Below are positions 8,330 to 17,433 of a DNA stretch of 64,000 nt, in pieces. The stretch comes from Bog-473 sp963741995. GTDB lineage: Bacteria > Actinomycetota > Acidimicrobiia > Acidimicrobiales > RAAP-2. Every line of letters begins with the position of its first letter. The stretch's first letter is position 1. A program made the translations under genes and the position numbers. Location: assembly GCA_963741995.1 (NCBI GenBank), contig CAVUKI010000001.1:558001-622000 (forward strand). Direction: 5' to 3'. Below the pieces are notes generated by a model. It saw only the letters and a program-made list of their open reading frames with translations, ran no database searches and was not told the DNA's origin.

Positions 8330-9694
8330 ATGCCTTTCGCCACCATCAACCCGGCCACCGGAAAGACGGAGAAGGAGTTCCCGGCCCATACGCCGGCCCA
8401 GGTGGAGGCCATCCTCGACCGGGCCGAGGCCGCCTTCGCCGACTACCGGACGACGACATACAAGGAACGGTCCCGCCATCTGCTGACCGCGGCGGAACTT
8501 CTCGAGAGCGAAGTGCCCGACGTGGCGCGCATCCTCACGACCGAGATGGGCAAGACGTTCGCCGCGGCCAAGGCCGAGGTCTCGAAGTGTGCGGCCGGCC
8601 TGCGCTGGTTCGCCGAGAACGCCGAGGCCCTGCTGGCCGACGAGCCGATCGCCACCAGCGCGTCGAAGTCCTACGTGCACTACCAGCCGATCGGCGCGGT
8701 GCTGGCCATCATGCCGTGGAACTTCCCGATGTGGCAGGTGATCCGCTTCGCCGCGCCGGCCCTCATGGTCGGCAACGTCGGCTTGCTGAAGCATGCGTCG
8801 AATGTGCCGCAGACCGCCCTGGCCATAGAGGACCTGTTCCGGCGGGCGGGCCTGCCCGACGGGGCCTTCAGCAACCTCTTCATCCCGTCGAGCGAGGTGG
8901 CCGCGCTCATCCACGACCCGCGCATCGCCGCGGTGACGTTGACCGGGAGCGAGCCGGCCGGCATGTCGGTGGCGGCGGCCGCCGGCGATGCCCTGAAGAA
9001 GACGGTGCTCGAGCTGGGTGGGTCCGACCCCTTCGTCGTCCTGGCCAGCGCCGACCTGAGTGCGGCCGTGCGCACCGCCGTCACCGCACGCGTGCAGAAC
9101 AACGGCCAGTCGTGCATCGCGGCCAAGCGCTTCATCGTCGTGGACGCGGTGGCGGACGAGTTCGAGTCGCGTTTCATCGAGTCGATGGATGCGCTCGTCG
9201 TGGGCGATCCGTTCGACCCCGCCACCAACGTCGGGCCCATCGTCAGCGAGGCCCAGCGTGACGAGCTCGTCGGCCTGGTGCAGGAGGCGTTGCGCCAGGG
9301 CGCCACCGTGCACGCCGGCGCATCGCTGCCGGAGGGCGAGGGCTGGTGGTTCGCCCCGGCCGTGCTCTCGGGCGTCACCACGGACATGCCGATCGCCCAG
9401 GTCGAGATGTTCGGGCCGGTGGCCATGGTGATCCGTGTCCCCGACGTCGCCGCGGCCATCAGAGCGGCGAACGACACCACGTTCGGTCTCGGCTCCAGCG
9501 TGTGGGGCACGGACGAAGGCGAGATCGCACAGTGCATCGAGGGGATCGAGGCCGGCGCCGTCTTCGTCAACGCCATGGTGGCCTCCATGCCCGAGCTGCC
9601 CTTCGGCGGCATCAAGAAGTCGGGCTACGGGCGCGAGCTCTCGGAGTTGGGTCTGAAGGAGTTCACCAACGCCAAGACCGTCTTCGTCGCTTGA
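8330..9694 (+). CDS. NAD(P)-dependent succinate-semialdehyde dehydrogenase-type aldehyde dehydrogenase
   Basis: Aldehyde dehydrogenase superfamily member (454 residues), closest in style to GabD/Sad enzymes that oxidise succinate semialdehyde to succinate. Visible motifs are IMPWNFPMWQVIRFAAPALMVGN (cofactor strand), TLTGSEPAG, the general base in LELGGSDPFVVL, and the nucleophile Cys in NNGQSCIAAKRF; ELPFGGIKKSGYGRELSELG closes the protein. GSD replaces the more common GGN(K/S), as in short SSADHs. With the ligase and hydrolase at 3.5-5.7 kb it would complete a gamma-glutamylated polyamine or GABA route. Exact substrate specificity is inferred. Confidence 0.85.
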   Translation: MPFATINPATGKTEKEFPAHTPAQVEAILDRAEAAFADYRTTTYKERSRHLLTAAELLESEVPDVARILTTEMGKTFAAAKAEVSKCAAGLRWFAENAEALLADEPIATSASKSYVHYQPIGAVLAIMPWNFPMWQVIRFAAPALMVGNVGLLKHASNVPQTALAIEDLFRRAGLPDGAFSNLFIPSSEVAALIHDPRIAAVTLTGSEPAGMSVAAAAGDALKKTVLELGGSDPFVVLASADLSAAVRTAVTARVQNNGQSCIAAKRFIVVDAVADEFESRFIESMDALVVGDPFDPATNVGPIVSEAQRDELVGLVQEALRQGATVHAGASLPEGEGWWFAPAVLSGVTTDMPIAQVEMFGPVAMVIRVPDVAAAIRAANDTTFGLGSSVWGTDEGEIAQCIEGIEAGAVFVNAMVASMPELPFGGIKKSGYGRELSELGLKEFTNAKTVFVA

Positions 9695-9704
9695 CCGGCG
9701 CCGT

Positions 9705-10898
9705 ATGACCGGATTGAGCGCAGCCACCTACCTCGATCACGCCGCCACCACGCCGCTCCGACCCGACGTGGCGGCCGCCATGGCGGAGGCGCACACCGGC
9801 GCCGGCGGGCTGGGCAACCCGACGGGCAGCCATCCGCCGGGCCAGCGAGCGCGGCGCCTGCTCGAAGAAGCGCGCGACGAGGTCGCCGCTTTTCTCGGCC
9901 GCGATCCCGGCGACATCGTCTTCACGTCGGGCGGCACCGAGTCGGCCAACCTGGCGGTGCTCGGGCCGGCCGAGGCGGCCCGCCAGGAGCGGGGAGAGAC
10001 CGTCGTCCTCTACTCCGCCGTCGAGCACCCGGCCGTGCGCGAGTCGGCCCGCGCCGCCGCCAAGGCCGGCCTCGATACCCGCGAGCTCCCCGTGGACGAG
10101 TACGGCGTCGTCGACCCCGACGCACTGGCCCGCACGCTCTCCTCCCGGGTCACGAGCGTCGCCATCATGACGGCCAACAACGAGACCGGCGTGATCCAGC
10201 CGCTGCCCGACCTCATAGAGACGATCCACCGCCGCGCCCCCAACGCGTATGTGTTCACCGACGCGGTGCAGGCCGCGCCGTATCTCGACCTGGCGGACAT
10301 CACCGCCGGCGCCGACCTGGTCTCGCTCAGCGCGCACAAGGTCGGCGGCCCCGTCGGCGTGGGGGCGCTCGCCATCGCCCGCCGCGTGGTCCTCGAGCCG
10401 CGCCAGTACGGCGGCGGGCAGGAACGCGAACGGCGCAGCGGCACCCAGGACGTGGCGGGCGCCGTCGGGCTGGCCACCGCGCTCAGACTGGTCACGGCCG
10501 AGCGCGCCACGGCCGTTGCCCGGGTGGCGGGCCTGCGCGACCGCCTGCGCGACGGGCTCCTCGAGTCGGTGCCGGGCGCCTACCGCACGGTGCCGGCGGC
10601 GGCCGCCGCCGCCGGGGTCGACGTGCTCCCCGGCCACCTCCACCTATGCGTGCCGGGCGTCGAGCGCGAAGAGCTCCTGGTGGCGCTGGGGGCGGAGGAC
10701 GTGAGCGTCTCGGGCGGGTCGTCGTGCGCCAGCGGCGCGCTCCAGCCCAGCCACGTCCTGTCCGCCATGGGGGTCGCGCCCGAGCTGGCGGCGGGCGCGC
10801 TCCGCTTCTCGCTGGGGTATGGCACCACGGATGGCGACATCGACCGCGCCGTGGCCGTCGTCCCCGCCGCCGTCGCTGCACTGCGCCGGGGGGGTTGA
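9705..10898 (+). CDS. cysteine desulfurase (NifS/IscS family)
   Basis: PLP enzyme that takes sulfur from cysteine as a persulfide for tRNA thiolation and Fe-S clusters; 397 residues. Seen: YLDHAATTPLRPDVAAAM at the N-terminus, FTSGGTESANLAV, the PLP Lys in SLSAHKVGGPVGVGAL, and the catalytic Cys loop SGGSSCASGALQPSHVL. The start (ATG 9705) lies 10 nt after the dehydrogenase stop. It is followed after 22 nt by mnmA, the tRNA 2-thiouridylase. This arrangement is common in actinobacteria and suggests the enzyme supplies sulfur for the wobble uridine. Confidence 0.9.
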   Translation: MTGLSAATYLDHAATTPLRPDVAAAMAEAHTGAGGLGNPTGSHPPGQRARRLLEEARDEVAAFLGRDPGDIVFTSGGTESANLAVLGPAEAARQERGETVVLYSAVEHPAVRESARAAAKAGLDTRELPVDEYGVVDPDALARTLSSRVTSVAIMTANNETGVIQPLPDLIETIHRRAPNAYVFTDAVQAAPYLDLADITAGADLVSLSAHKVGGPVGVGALAIARRVVLEPRQYGGGQERERRSGTQDVAGAVGLATALRLVTAERATAVARVAGLRDRLRDGLLESVPGAYRTVPAAAAAAGVDVLPGHLHLCVPGVEREELLVALGAEDVSVSGGSSCASGALQPSHVLSAMGVAPELAAGALRFSLGYGTTDGDIDRAVAVVPAAVAALRRGG

Positions 10899-10920
10899 GT
10901 CCCGGTGGCACACTGGTCCC

Positions 10921-11991
10921 ATGCGGGTGCTCGTGGCCATGTCGGGAGGCGTCGACTCCTCCGTGGCGGCGGCGCTCCTGGTGGAGCAGGGCCATGAGGT
11001 GGTCGGCGCCACTCTGAAGCTGTGGGGCGGGCCGTCGGACTCGGGCTGCTGCTCCGTGGCCGACGTCGAGGACGCCCGCCGGGTGGCCCAGCAGCTCGGC
11101 ATCACCCACCACGTCTTCAACCTGACCGAGGAGTTCGACCGCCACGTCGTGGCGCCCTATGTGGGGGAGCATGCGCGGGGGAGGACGCCCAACCCGTGTA
11201 TCGAGTGCAACCGCTCCATGAAGTTCGACCGGTTGCTGCACCGAGCCGACCGGCTCGGCTTCCACCGCCTGGCCACCGGGCACCACGCCCGCGTCGGCGC
11301 ACCGGCCCCGTTCCAGCTCCGTCGCGGCGCCGACCCCGACAAGGACCAGTCCTACGTGCTGTCCATGCTGAGCCAGGAGGCGCTGTCCCGGGTCGCCTTC
11401 CCCGTGGGAGACATGACGAAGCACGAGGTGCGGGCGCACGCCCGCCGTCTCGGGCTGCGCACGGCGGACAAGCCGGACAGCCAGGACGTGTGCTTCATCG
11501 GCAGCGCCGAGGGCCGTGAGGGGTTCTTGTCCCGCCGGGTGGAGCTGCACCCCGCCGAGGTGATGGATGGCGAAGGACGGCCGGCCGGCTCCGTCAATGC
11601 GGTCGAGCTCGTCACGGTGGGTCAGCGCCGCGGCATGGGTCACGGGAGCGACGGCAAGCGGCGCTACGTGACGCACGTCGACGTGGCCGGGCGGCGGGTG
11701 ACCGTCGGCAGCGCCGGCGAGGCGCTGCGGTCCTCGGTGTTGCTGGCCGGGCCGTCGCTCACCTGGGTCGACCGGCCGCTGGCACCCGGGACCCGCGCCG
11801 TGGCGCAGGTCAGCGCGCACGGCCGCCCCGTGCCCTGCACGGTGCTGGCGCAGCCGGACGACACCGGCAACGACGGCGGCATGGAGGTCCGCTTCGACGA
11901 CCCGCAGCGTCCCGTGGCGCCGGGCCAGACGGTGGCGCTCTACGACGCGTGCGACCCTGACGCCGTGGTCGGCGCGGGCATCGCCGCGTGA
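10921..11991 (+). CDS. mnmA: tRNA-specific 2-thiouridylase
   Basis: Installs sulfur at C2 of the wobble uridine of Lys, Glu and Gln tRNAs. The 356-residue protein has the PP-loop ATPase motif SGGVDSSVAAALL at its very start, the first catalytic Cys in NPCIECNRSMKFD, the second in SQDVCFIGS, and DKDQSYVLSMLSQEAL between them. The C-terminal beta-barrel domain follows from about residue 220. The ATG at 10921 is chosen because the PP-loop begins five residues later as usual; the frame is open further upstream. Its stop overlaps the ligA start (GTGA), so translation is probably coupled. The cysteine desulfurase upstream is the likely sulfur donor. Confidence 0.95.
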   Translation: MRVLVAMSGGVDSSVAAALLVEQGHEVVGATLKLWGGPSDSGCCSVADVEDARRVAQQLGITHHVFNLTEEFDRHVVAPYVGEHARGRTPNPCIECNRSMKFDRLLHRADRLGFHRLATGHHARVGAPAPFQLRRGADPDKDQSYVLSMLSQEALSRVAFPVGDMTKHEVRAHARRLGLRTADKPDSQDVCFIGSAEGREGFLSRRVELHPAEVMDGEGRPAGSVNAVELVTVGQRRGMGHGSDGKRRYVTHVDVAGRRVTVGSAGEALRSSVLLAGPSLTWVDRPLAPGTRAVAQVSAHGRPVPCTVLAQPDDTGNDGGMEVRFDDPQRPVAPGQTVALYDACDPDAVVGAGIAA

Positions 11992-14117
11992 CGGGCGACG
12001 TGGCCAGTACCGACGGCGTCCCGAAGGAGGCATCGGCCCGGGCCGCGGAACTCCGGCAGCTCATCATCCACAACAACGAGCTGTACCACACGCTCGATGC
12101 GCCCGAGATCCCCGACGCGGAATATGACCTCCTCGTCGCGGAACTCCGGCAGCTGGAGGCGGACTATCCGGCGCTGGCGACACCCGACTCGCCGACGCAG
12201 GCCGTGGGCGCGGCGCCGTCGGGCCTCTTCCAGGAGGTGCGCCACCGGGTCCCGATGATGAGCCTCGACAACGCGTTCAGCGAGGACGAGCTGCGGGCGT
12301 GGGCGGCGCGGCTGCAGCGGCAGATGCCCGACGTCGACCTCGAAGCGCTGGCCTTCTCGTGCGAGCCCAAGGTCGACGGGGTGGCCATGTCGCTGACCTA
12401 CGAGCGCGGCCGCTTCGTCCAGGCCGCCACCAGGGGCGACGGCGTCAGCGGGGAGGACGTGACGGCGAACGTCGCCACCGTGGCGGACGTGCCGAAGGAA
12501 CTGGCGGAGGCGGGCGGCCCCTATCCCGCCGTGCTCGAGGTCCGCGGCGAGATCTACATGCCCGTCGCCGAGTTCGAAGCCATGAACAAGCGCCAGGCCG
12601 AGATGGGGGAGCGCCTCTTCGTCAACCCACGCAACTCGGCGGCCGGCGCGCTGCGCCAGAAGGACCCCGGCGTGACGGCGCAGCGGCCGCTGCACTTCTG
12701 GGCCTATGCGCTCGGCGTGGTGGACGGCGCGACGGCCCGGAGCGAGGTCATATGGCCGGGGGCCACGCAGACCGGCACGCTGGCCCAGCTGGCCAAGGCG
12801 GGGTTCCCGGTCAGCCCCGACGCCCGCCGGATCGTGGGGATGACGGCCGTGGTGGCACGCTGCGAGGAGCTGGCCGAGCTGCGGCATTCGCTGGCCTACG
12901 AGATCGACGGCGTGGTGACCAAGGTGGACGAGGTGGCCCTGCACGACGTGCTCGGCGCCACGTCACGGGCACCCCGGTGGGCCATCGCCTTCAAATTCCC
13001 GCCGGAGGAGCGCACGACCCGCCTCATCGACATCATGGTCTCCATCGGGCGCACCGGGCGGGCCACGCCCTTCGCCCGGCTGGAGCCCGTCTTCGTGGGC
13101 GGCTCCACCGTCGGTGTGGCGACGCTGCACAACGAGGACCAGGTGGCGGCCAAGGACGTGCGACCGGGCGACCTCGTCATCGTGCGCAAGGCGGGCGATG
13201 TCATCCCCGAGGTGGTCGGGCCGGTGCGCGAGGGCCCGGGCGTGCCGAAGCGCCGCAAGCCGAAGTGGAAGTTCCCGACGTCGTGCCCGTCGTGCGGCAC
13301 GCCTCTCGTCCGTCTCCCCGGCGAGAGCGACACCTACTGCACCAACATCGACTGCCCGGCGCAGCGGGTGCAGCGCATCTCGCACTACGCCTCCCGCTCG
13401 GCCATGGACATCGAGGGCCTCGGGGAGGAGCGCGTGCTCCAACTCGTGGCGGCGGGCCTCCTCAATGATGCAGCCGATCTGTACGATCTTGCTCCGGAGC
13501 AGCTCGCCGCGCTGGACCGTTTCGGCGCCCTCTCGGCGGCCAACCTGGTGGCGGGAATCGATGCCTCGCGCTCGCAGCCGCTGAGCCGGCTCCTGGTCGC
13601 GCTCGGGATCCGGCACGTGGGACCCACGGGGGCCAGGGCGGTGGCGCGTGCCTTCGGGACTCTGGAGGCGATTGCCGCCGCCAGCGACGAGGAGCTGGCG
13701 GCGGTCGACGGCGTCGGCGGGATCATCGCGGCGAGCCTGGCCGAGTTCCTCTCGGCCGACACCAACGTGGCTGTGGTGGAGCGACTGCGCCGGGCCGGGG
13801 TCTCGATGGAGGAGCCGGGTGCGGCCGCCGGAAGCGATGGGAGCGGAATCGGGGCGGCGACCCCGCCCCAGACGCTCGAAGGCAAGACGGTGGTGGTCAC
13901 CGGGGCGATCCCGGACTACACGCGGGAGGGGGCCGAGGAGGCCATCATGGTGCGGGGAGGGAAGTCGCCCGGGAGCGTGTCGAAGAAGACGTTCGTGCTC
14001 GTGGTGGGGGAGTCGCCCGGCGCCAGCAAGCTGAAGAAGGCCGATGAGCTCGGCATCCCGGTGCTCGATGCGGCGTCGTTCCCGGCGCTCCTCGAAACCG
14101 GTGAATTGCCCGGGTGA
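11988..14117 (+). CDS. ligA: NAD-dependent DNA ligase
   Basis: Seals nicks in replication and repair using NAD. At 709 residues it is slightly longer than the usual 670. Order of parts: Ia domain; adenylation domain with the AMP-accepting Lys in CEPKVDGVAMSL (K128); OB fold (about 325-410, SIGRTGRATPFARLEPVFVGG); four-Cys zinc finger (CPSCGTPL with YCTNIDCPAQ, about 430-455); HhH repeats; and a C-terminal BRCT domain (about 625-705, TLEGKTVVVTGAIPDYTREGA). GTG start, overlapping the mnmA stop by 4 nt. It is essential in most bacteria, and nothing looks damaged. Confidence 0.97.
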   Translation: MTGDVASTDGVPKEASARAAELRQLIIHNNELYHTLDAPEIPDAEYDLLVAELRQLEADYPALATPDSPTQAVGAAPSGLFQEVRHRVPMMSLDNAFSEDELRAWAARLQRQMPDVDLEALAFSCEPKVDGVAMSLTYERGRFVQAATRGDGVSGEDVTANVATVADVPKELAEAGGPYPAVLEVRGEIYMPVAEFEAMNKRQAEMGERLFVNPRNSAAGALRQKDPGVTAQRPLHFWAYALGVVDGATARSEVIWPGATQTGTLAQLAKAGFPVSPDARRIVGMTAVVARCEELAELRHSLAYEIDGVVTKVDEVALHDVLGATSRAPRWAIAFKFPPEERTTRLIDIMVSIGRTGRATPFARLEPVFVGGSTVGVATLHNEDQVAAKDVRPGDLVIVRKAGDVIPEVVGPVREGPGVPKRRKPKWKFPTSCPSCGTPLVRLPGESDTYCTNIDCPAQRVQRISHYASRSAMDIEGLGEERVLQLVAAGLLNDAADLYDLAPEQLAALDRFGALSAANLVAGIDASRSQPLSRLLVALGIRHVGPTGARAVARAFGTLEAIAAASDEELAAVDGVGGIIAASLAEFLSADTNVAVVERLRRAGVSMEEPGAAAGSDGSGIGAATPPQTLEGKTVVVTGAIPDYTREGAEEAIMVRGGKSPGSVSKKTFVLVVGESPGASKLKKADELGIPVLDAASFPALLETGELPG

Positions 14118-14187
14118 GCGCGCCCGTTGCAGGTAGGGGGGTGTCCACCGGCAGCGGGTTGGGGGTCGGTATCCTGAGTTCGCCCCG

Positions 14188-16254
14188 ATGCCCCTGATAT
14201 CAGACTCCATCGGCCGGGTCCTTGGGAAGCGGTACCGGCTGCTCTCCGCTTTGGGCACCGGTGCATCCGCTCACGTCTATCTCGCCGAGGACGTGTCCCT
14301 CCAACGCCACGTCGCGGTGAAGGTCCTTCAACCCGGGTTGGCCACGGACGAGGCGTTCCTGAAGCGCTTCCGGGCCGAGGCGCGGTCCGTTGCGTCCTTG
14401 AACCACCCGCACGTGTTGCGTGTCTTCGACTGGGGCGAGGACCAGGACGGGCCGTACTTGGTCTTGGAGTATCTGGGTGGCGGGTCGCTGCGTGATCTGT
14501 TGGATCGTGACATCCGGTTGTCACTGCCCCAGGCCGCGCAGTTGGGGACCGAGGTGGCACAGGGGTTGGCCTACGCGCACCTGCGGGGCCTCGTGCACAG
14601 GGACATCAAGCCGGCGAATTTGCTGTTCGACGAGGAGGGGCGGGTCCGGGTGGCCGACTTCGGCGTCGCCCGTGCCTTGGCGGAGGCGGCGTGGACCGAG
14701 CCGGCGGGAGCGATGATCGGGACGGCTCGATACATCTCTCCCGAAGCGGCGGAGGGGAAGCCGGTTGATGGACGGGCCGACGTGTATTCGTTGGCGTTGG
14801 TTCTCTATGAGGCGGTGACGGGTGTCGTCCCCTTCGTGACGGACACCATGATGGGGACGCTGGCGGCCCGCATCGGCCAGCCTCTGCCGCACAATGACCT
14901 GTTGGGTCCGTTGGATGACGTGCTGGCCCGTGCCGCTGCTCCCGACGTTGCATCCCGGTTGGACGCGGCCGGGTTGGCTGCCCGTCTGGGTGCGCTGGCT
15001 TCGGCGCTGCCGACGCCCACCGCGCTGCCGCTGATCACGCCGAAGCTCGAGGACTCCGCTCCCATTGCCGGGTTCCGTGCGCCCGGGGTGTCGGAGCTCA
15101 CCGACTCGGGTATCGCCCTGGGCGCCGCCGCCGGCGCGGCGGCGGGTGCCTTGGCGGGAGCCGTCGCGGCCGACGGCACGGCGATCGCGCCGGGACTGGC
15201 GGCTGCGAGCACTCCGATCGGCACGAGGGCGGGACCGGGCGAGCTCTTCGATGCCGAGCCGGGCGCGGACGCGGCGTCAGCATCGTCGAAGCGCAAGCGC
15301 CGGCGTGACCCGGTCCTGAGCACCGGGGGCCCATCGGAGCCGTACAAGCCCCGGACGAGCAAGAAGTGGTGGTGGATCGGCGGGGCCGTCGCGCTCGCGG
15401 TGATCCTCGCCGCGGGCCTGGTGACCGCCTTCGCGACCAATGTGTTCACGCCATCGCATCCGACGCCGGCGGTGGTCAATTTGCCACTGGCCCAGGCCAG
15501 GGCAGCGGTGGACAAGGTCCATATGACCTTGAAGGAGGGCGCACCGGTGACGTCCATCGTCGTGGCCGCCGGCAACGTGGTGTCGCAGAGCCCGAAGCCG
15601 GGCGTGTTGCAGAAGCAAGGCTCGACGGTCTCGGTGGTGCTCTCGAGTGGCAAGCCGGACGTGACGGTGCCGTCGTTGTCCGGTATGACCTGTGCGCAGG
15701 CCTCGACGACGTTGCAATCGGCTCACTTCCAGTCCGTCTGTGCGCCGGGCACCTACAGCGACACCGTGCCGACGTCCGTGCTGGTGCTGTGGTCGATCAA
15801 CGCGACGCAGAACCCGACGAAGGCGCCGTATGGCTCAACCATCACGCTCGTTCCCTCCCTGGGTCACGAGCCCGCCACCGTGCCGAGCATCCCGACCAGC
15901 TATTCGTTCGCCCAGGCCCAGGCTGCGTTGCAGGCCGTCGGCCTGACGGCTACGCAGAACCCCGAGCCCAACGCCACGGTGCCGTCGGGACAGGTGATCT
16001 CGACGTCGCCGGCCAGTGGAGCGCAGGCGCCCTACGGTTCCGCCGTGGCGGTCAACATCTCGACCGGACCTCCGACCGTTCAGGTACCCAACGTCGTGGA
16101 CGACACTGTGAACCAGGCGACGAGCGCGCTGCAATCGGCGGGGCTCATCGTCTCGGGTGTGTCGGGCAGCCCCAACAGCAACGTGGTCGGTACCCAGCCG
16201 TCGATCGGGTCGACGGTGAATACCGGCTCGTCCGTCCAGCTCTTCACCAACTAG
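14188..16254 (+). CDS. membrane Ser/Thr protein kinase with PASTA repeats (PknB-like)
   Basis: Transmembrane eukaryotic-type kinase, 688 residues. Kinase domain about 11-270: glycine loop LGTGASAHVYLAE, ATP Lys in VAVKVLQ, catalytic HRDIKPANLLF (Asp139), DFGVA, and GTARYISPEA as activation segment. A low-complexity Ala/Gly-rich linker follows. One membrane span (about 393-415) starts after a KKWWWIGG border. Four extracellular PASTA-type repeats (about 425-688) are recognisable from PLAQARAAV, TCAQASTTL, SFAQAQAAL and TVNQATSAL with SGxxxVxLxxS ends. PASTA domains bind muropeptides and lipid II fragments. Unlike the usual PknB it is not in an ftsW/pbpA cluster here; ligA precedes it. A TATCCT box lies 12 nt before the ATG. 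Confidence 0.92.
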   Translation: MPLISDSIGRVLGKRYRLLSALGTGASAHVYLAEDVSLQRHVAVKVLQPGLATDEAFLKRFRAEARSVASLNHPHVLRVFDWGEDQDGPYLVLEYLGGGSLRDLLDRDIRLSLPQAAQLGTEVAQGLAYAHLRGLVHRDIKPANLLFDEEGRVRVADFGVARALAEAAWTEPAGAMIGTARYISPEAAEGKPVDGRADVYSLALVLYEAVTGVVPFVTDTMMGTLAARIGQPLPHNDLLGPLDDVLARAAAPDVASRLDAAGLAARLGALASALPTPTALPLITPKLEDSAPIAGFRAPGVSELTDSGIALGAAAGAAAGALAGAVAADGTAIAPGLAAASTPIGTRAGPGELFDAEPGADAASASSKRKRRRDPVLSTGGPSEPYKPRTSKKWWWIGGAVALAVILAAGLVTAFATNVFTPSHPTPAVVNLPLAQARAAVDKVHMTLKEGAPVTSIVVAAGNVVSQSPKPGVLQKQGSTVSVVLSSGKPDVTVPSLSGMTCAQASTTLQSAHFQSVCAPGTYSDTVPTSVLVLWSINATQNPTKAPYGSTITLVPSLGHEPATVPSIPTSYSFAQAQAALQAVGLTATQNPEPNATVPSGQVISTSPASGAQAPYGSAVAVNISTGPPTVQVPNVVDDTVNQATSALQSAGLIVSGVSGSPNSNVVGTQPSIGSTVNTGSSVQLFTN

Positions 16255-16289
16255 CTCGAACTCGCCGGATCGCTCTCCTTCCCCATTCC

Positions 16290-16607
16290 GTGGTGACGCT
16301 CCCGTTCGACCCAGACTGCGACCTCTGCGAAGCGGCGCATCTGTCGGAGTGGCACCACGAAGATGACGTGTGCTGGGTGGCCGACTGCGAGGTGTGCGGC
16401 GTGCCCATGGTGGTGTGGAAGCACCACGGCCCGACGCCGCCCGAGGGCGACGTCGACCACATGGTCGCCCAACTGACCCTGGTGGCCGATGCCCGCTTCG
16501 GCGCGGGCGAATGGGCGGTCGACCGGGTGATGCGCCAGATCCCGAATCACTTCCACGCCCATGGGCGCGATCCGAACTGGTGGTTCCGCCTCCGCGGACT
16601 GCGCTGA
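16290..16607 (+). CDS. small Cys/His-rich protein, possibly metal-binding
   Basis: About 105 residues. Two CxxC pairs (CDLCEAAH near residue 10 and DCEVCGVPM near residue 34), a KHHG motif, and a C-terminal NHFHAHGRDPNWWFRLRGL suggest a zinc- or iron-binding fold. The H-x-H-x-H spacing recalls HIT-like proteins, but I cannot assign a family. GTG codons at 16290 and 16293 are both possible starts; the first leaves a 35-nt gap to the kinase stop. No membrane segment. Function unknown. Confidence 0.6.
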   Translation: MVTLPFDPDCDLCEAAHLSEWHHEDDVCWVADCEVCGVPMVVWKHHGPTPPEGDVDHMVAQLTLVADARFGAGEWAVDRVMRQIPNHFHAHGRDPNWWFRLRGLR

Positions 16608-16698
16608 CGACGTCGTCGGCGTCGGCGTCGTCCGGCCGGTTGCCTCGGTCCTATGAGGTCCGGATCGGTTGGGAGGTGGCCTGAGGTCGCCACCTAGG

Positions 16699-17433
16699 GT
16701 GTCCCAGGTGGAAGAACCCGGGGACGAGCAGGCCGACGTCCTGCTGGACCCCACTTTCGACCCCGGTGGCGGCGCCATGGGGACGATGGGGGCGGACGGA
16801 TCAGTCGAGACGAACTGGTTCACCCTGCTGCACCGGCGGGTCACGGACCGGGCCGTGCGCAGCCCTCGCTACCAGTGGTGGGCCCTGGTCGCGCTGTTGG
16901 CCGGGCTGCTCTCCCTGAACATCACATTCACCGTCTTCGTGGTGGCCCTTCCCACGGTCAAGGCGGACTTCAACACGAGCTTCTCGGTGCTCGCCTGGGC
17001 CTCGACGGGACCGTTGCTGGCCTTCGGCGTGGCGGCGCCCTTCTTCGGCAAGGCCGGGGATCTCTTCGGCCACCGCCGCCTCTATCAGTTCGGCCTGCTC
17101 GGGGCGATGGTCAGTGCGATCCTCACCGCGACGGCGCCCGACGTCGGGATGCTGCTGTTCGCCGCGGGCCCTCGACGGCGTCCAGGGGGCGGCGACCGGC
17201 ACGGCCTCCATGGCGATCATCCTGGAGCTGTTCTCACGCCAGGACCGCGTCAAGGCCTTGGGGTGGTGGTCGCTCGTGGGCGCCGGTGGCCCGGTGCTCG
17301 GCGTGACGCTGGGCTCGCCGGTGATCCAGTTCTTCGGGTGGCGGACATTGTTCTGGGGCCAACTGGTCCTCCTGGTCGTCGCCTCGGTGGTCGTCGCCCT
17401 TCTGTTGCCCTCGGACCGGCGAACGCATCATGA
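16699..17433 (+). CDS. MFS drug-efflux transporter, N-terminal part (frameshifted gene)
   Basis: First piece of a DHA2-type major facilitator gene. The transporter-like sequence runs from the GTG at 16699 through the first membrane spans (YQWWALVALLAGLLSLNITF, VLAWASTGPLLAFGVAAPFF, GKAGDLFGHRRLYQFGLLGA with the family's G-x-L-x-D/G-R-x-R loop) to LLFAAG near 17166. After this the frame reads improbable Arg/Gly-rich sequence to its stop at 17433. The expected continuation (RALDGVQGAATGTASM) is one base over in the frame of the next entry. One extra base in a GCCGCGGGCC run around 17161-17170 would explain it: either a real mutation or an assembly error. Confidence 0.7.
   Translation: MSQVEEPGDEQADVLLDPTFDPGGGAMGTMGADGSVETNWFTLLHRRVTDRAVRSPRYQWWALVALLAGLLSLNITFTVFVVALPTVKADFNTSFSVLAWASTGPLLAFGVAAPFFGKAGDLFGHRRLYQFGLLGAMVSAILTATAPDVGMLLFAAGPRRRPGGGDRHGLHGDHPGAVLTPGPRQGLGVVVARGRRWPGARRDAGLAGDPVLRVADIVLGPTGPPGRRLGGRRPSVALGPANAS

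Noticed and set aside
8309..9727. 472-codon minus-strand frame opposite the aldehyde dehydrogenase
   Set aside because: His/Gly/Arg-rich antisense reading of a clear gene.
17161..17180. Programmed ribosomal frameshift in the MFS gene
   Set aside because: No slippery heptamer and no downstream structure; a mutation or sequencing error explains it better.
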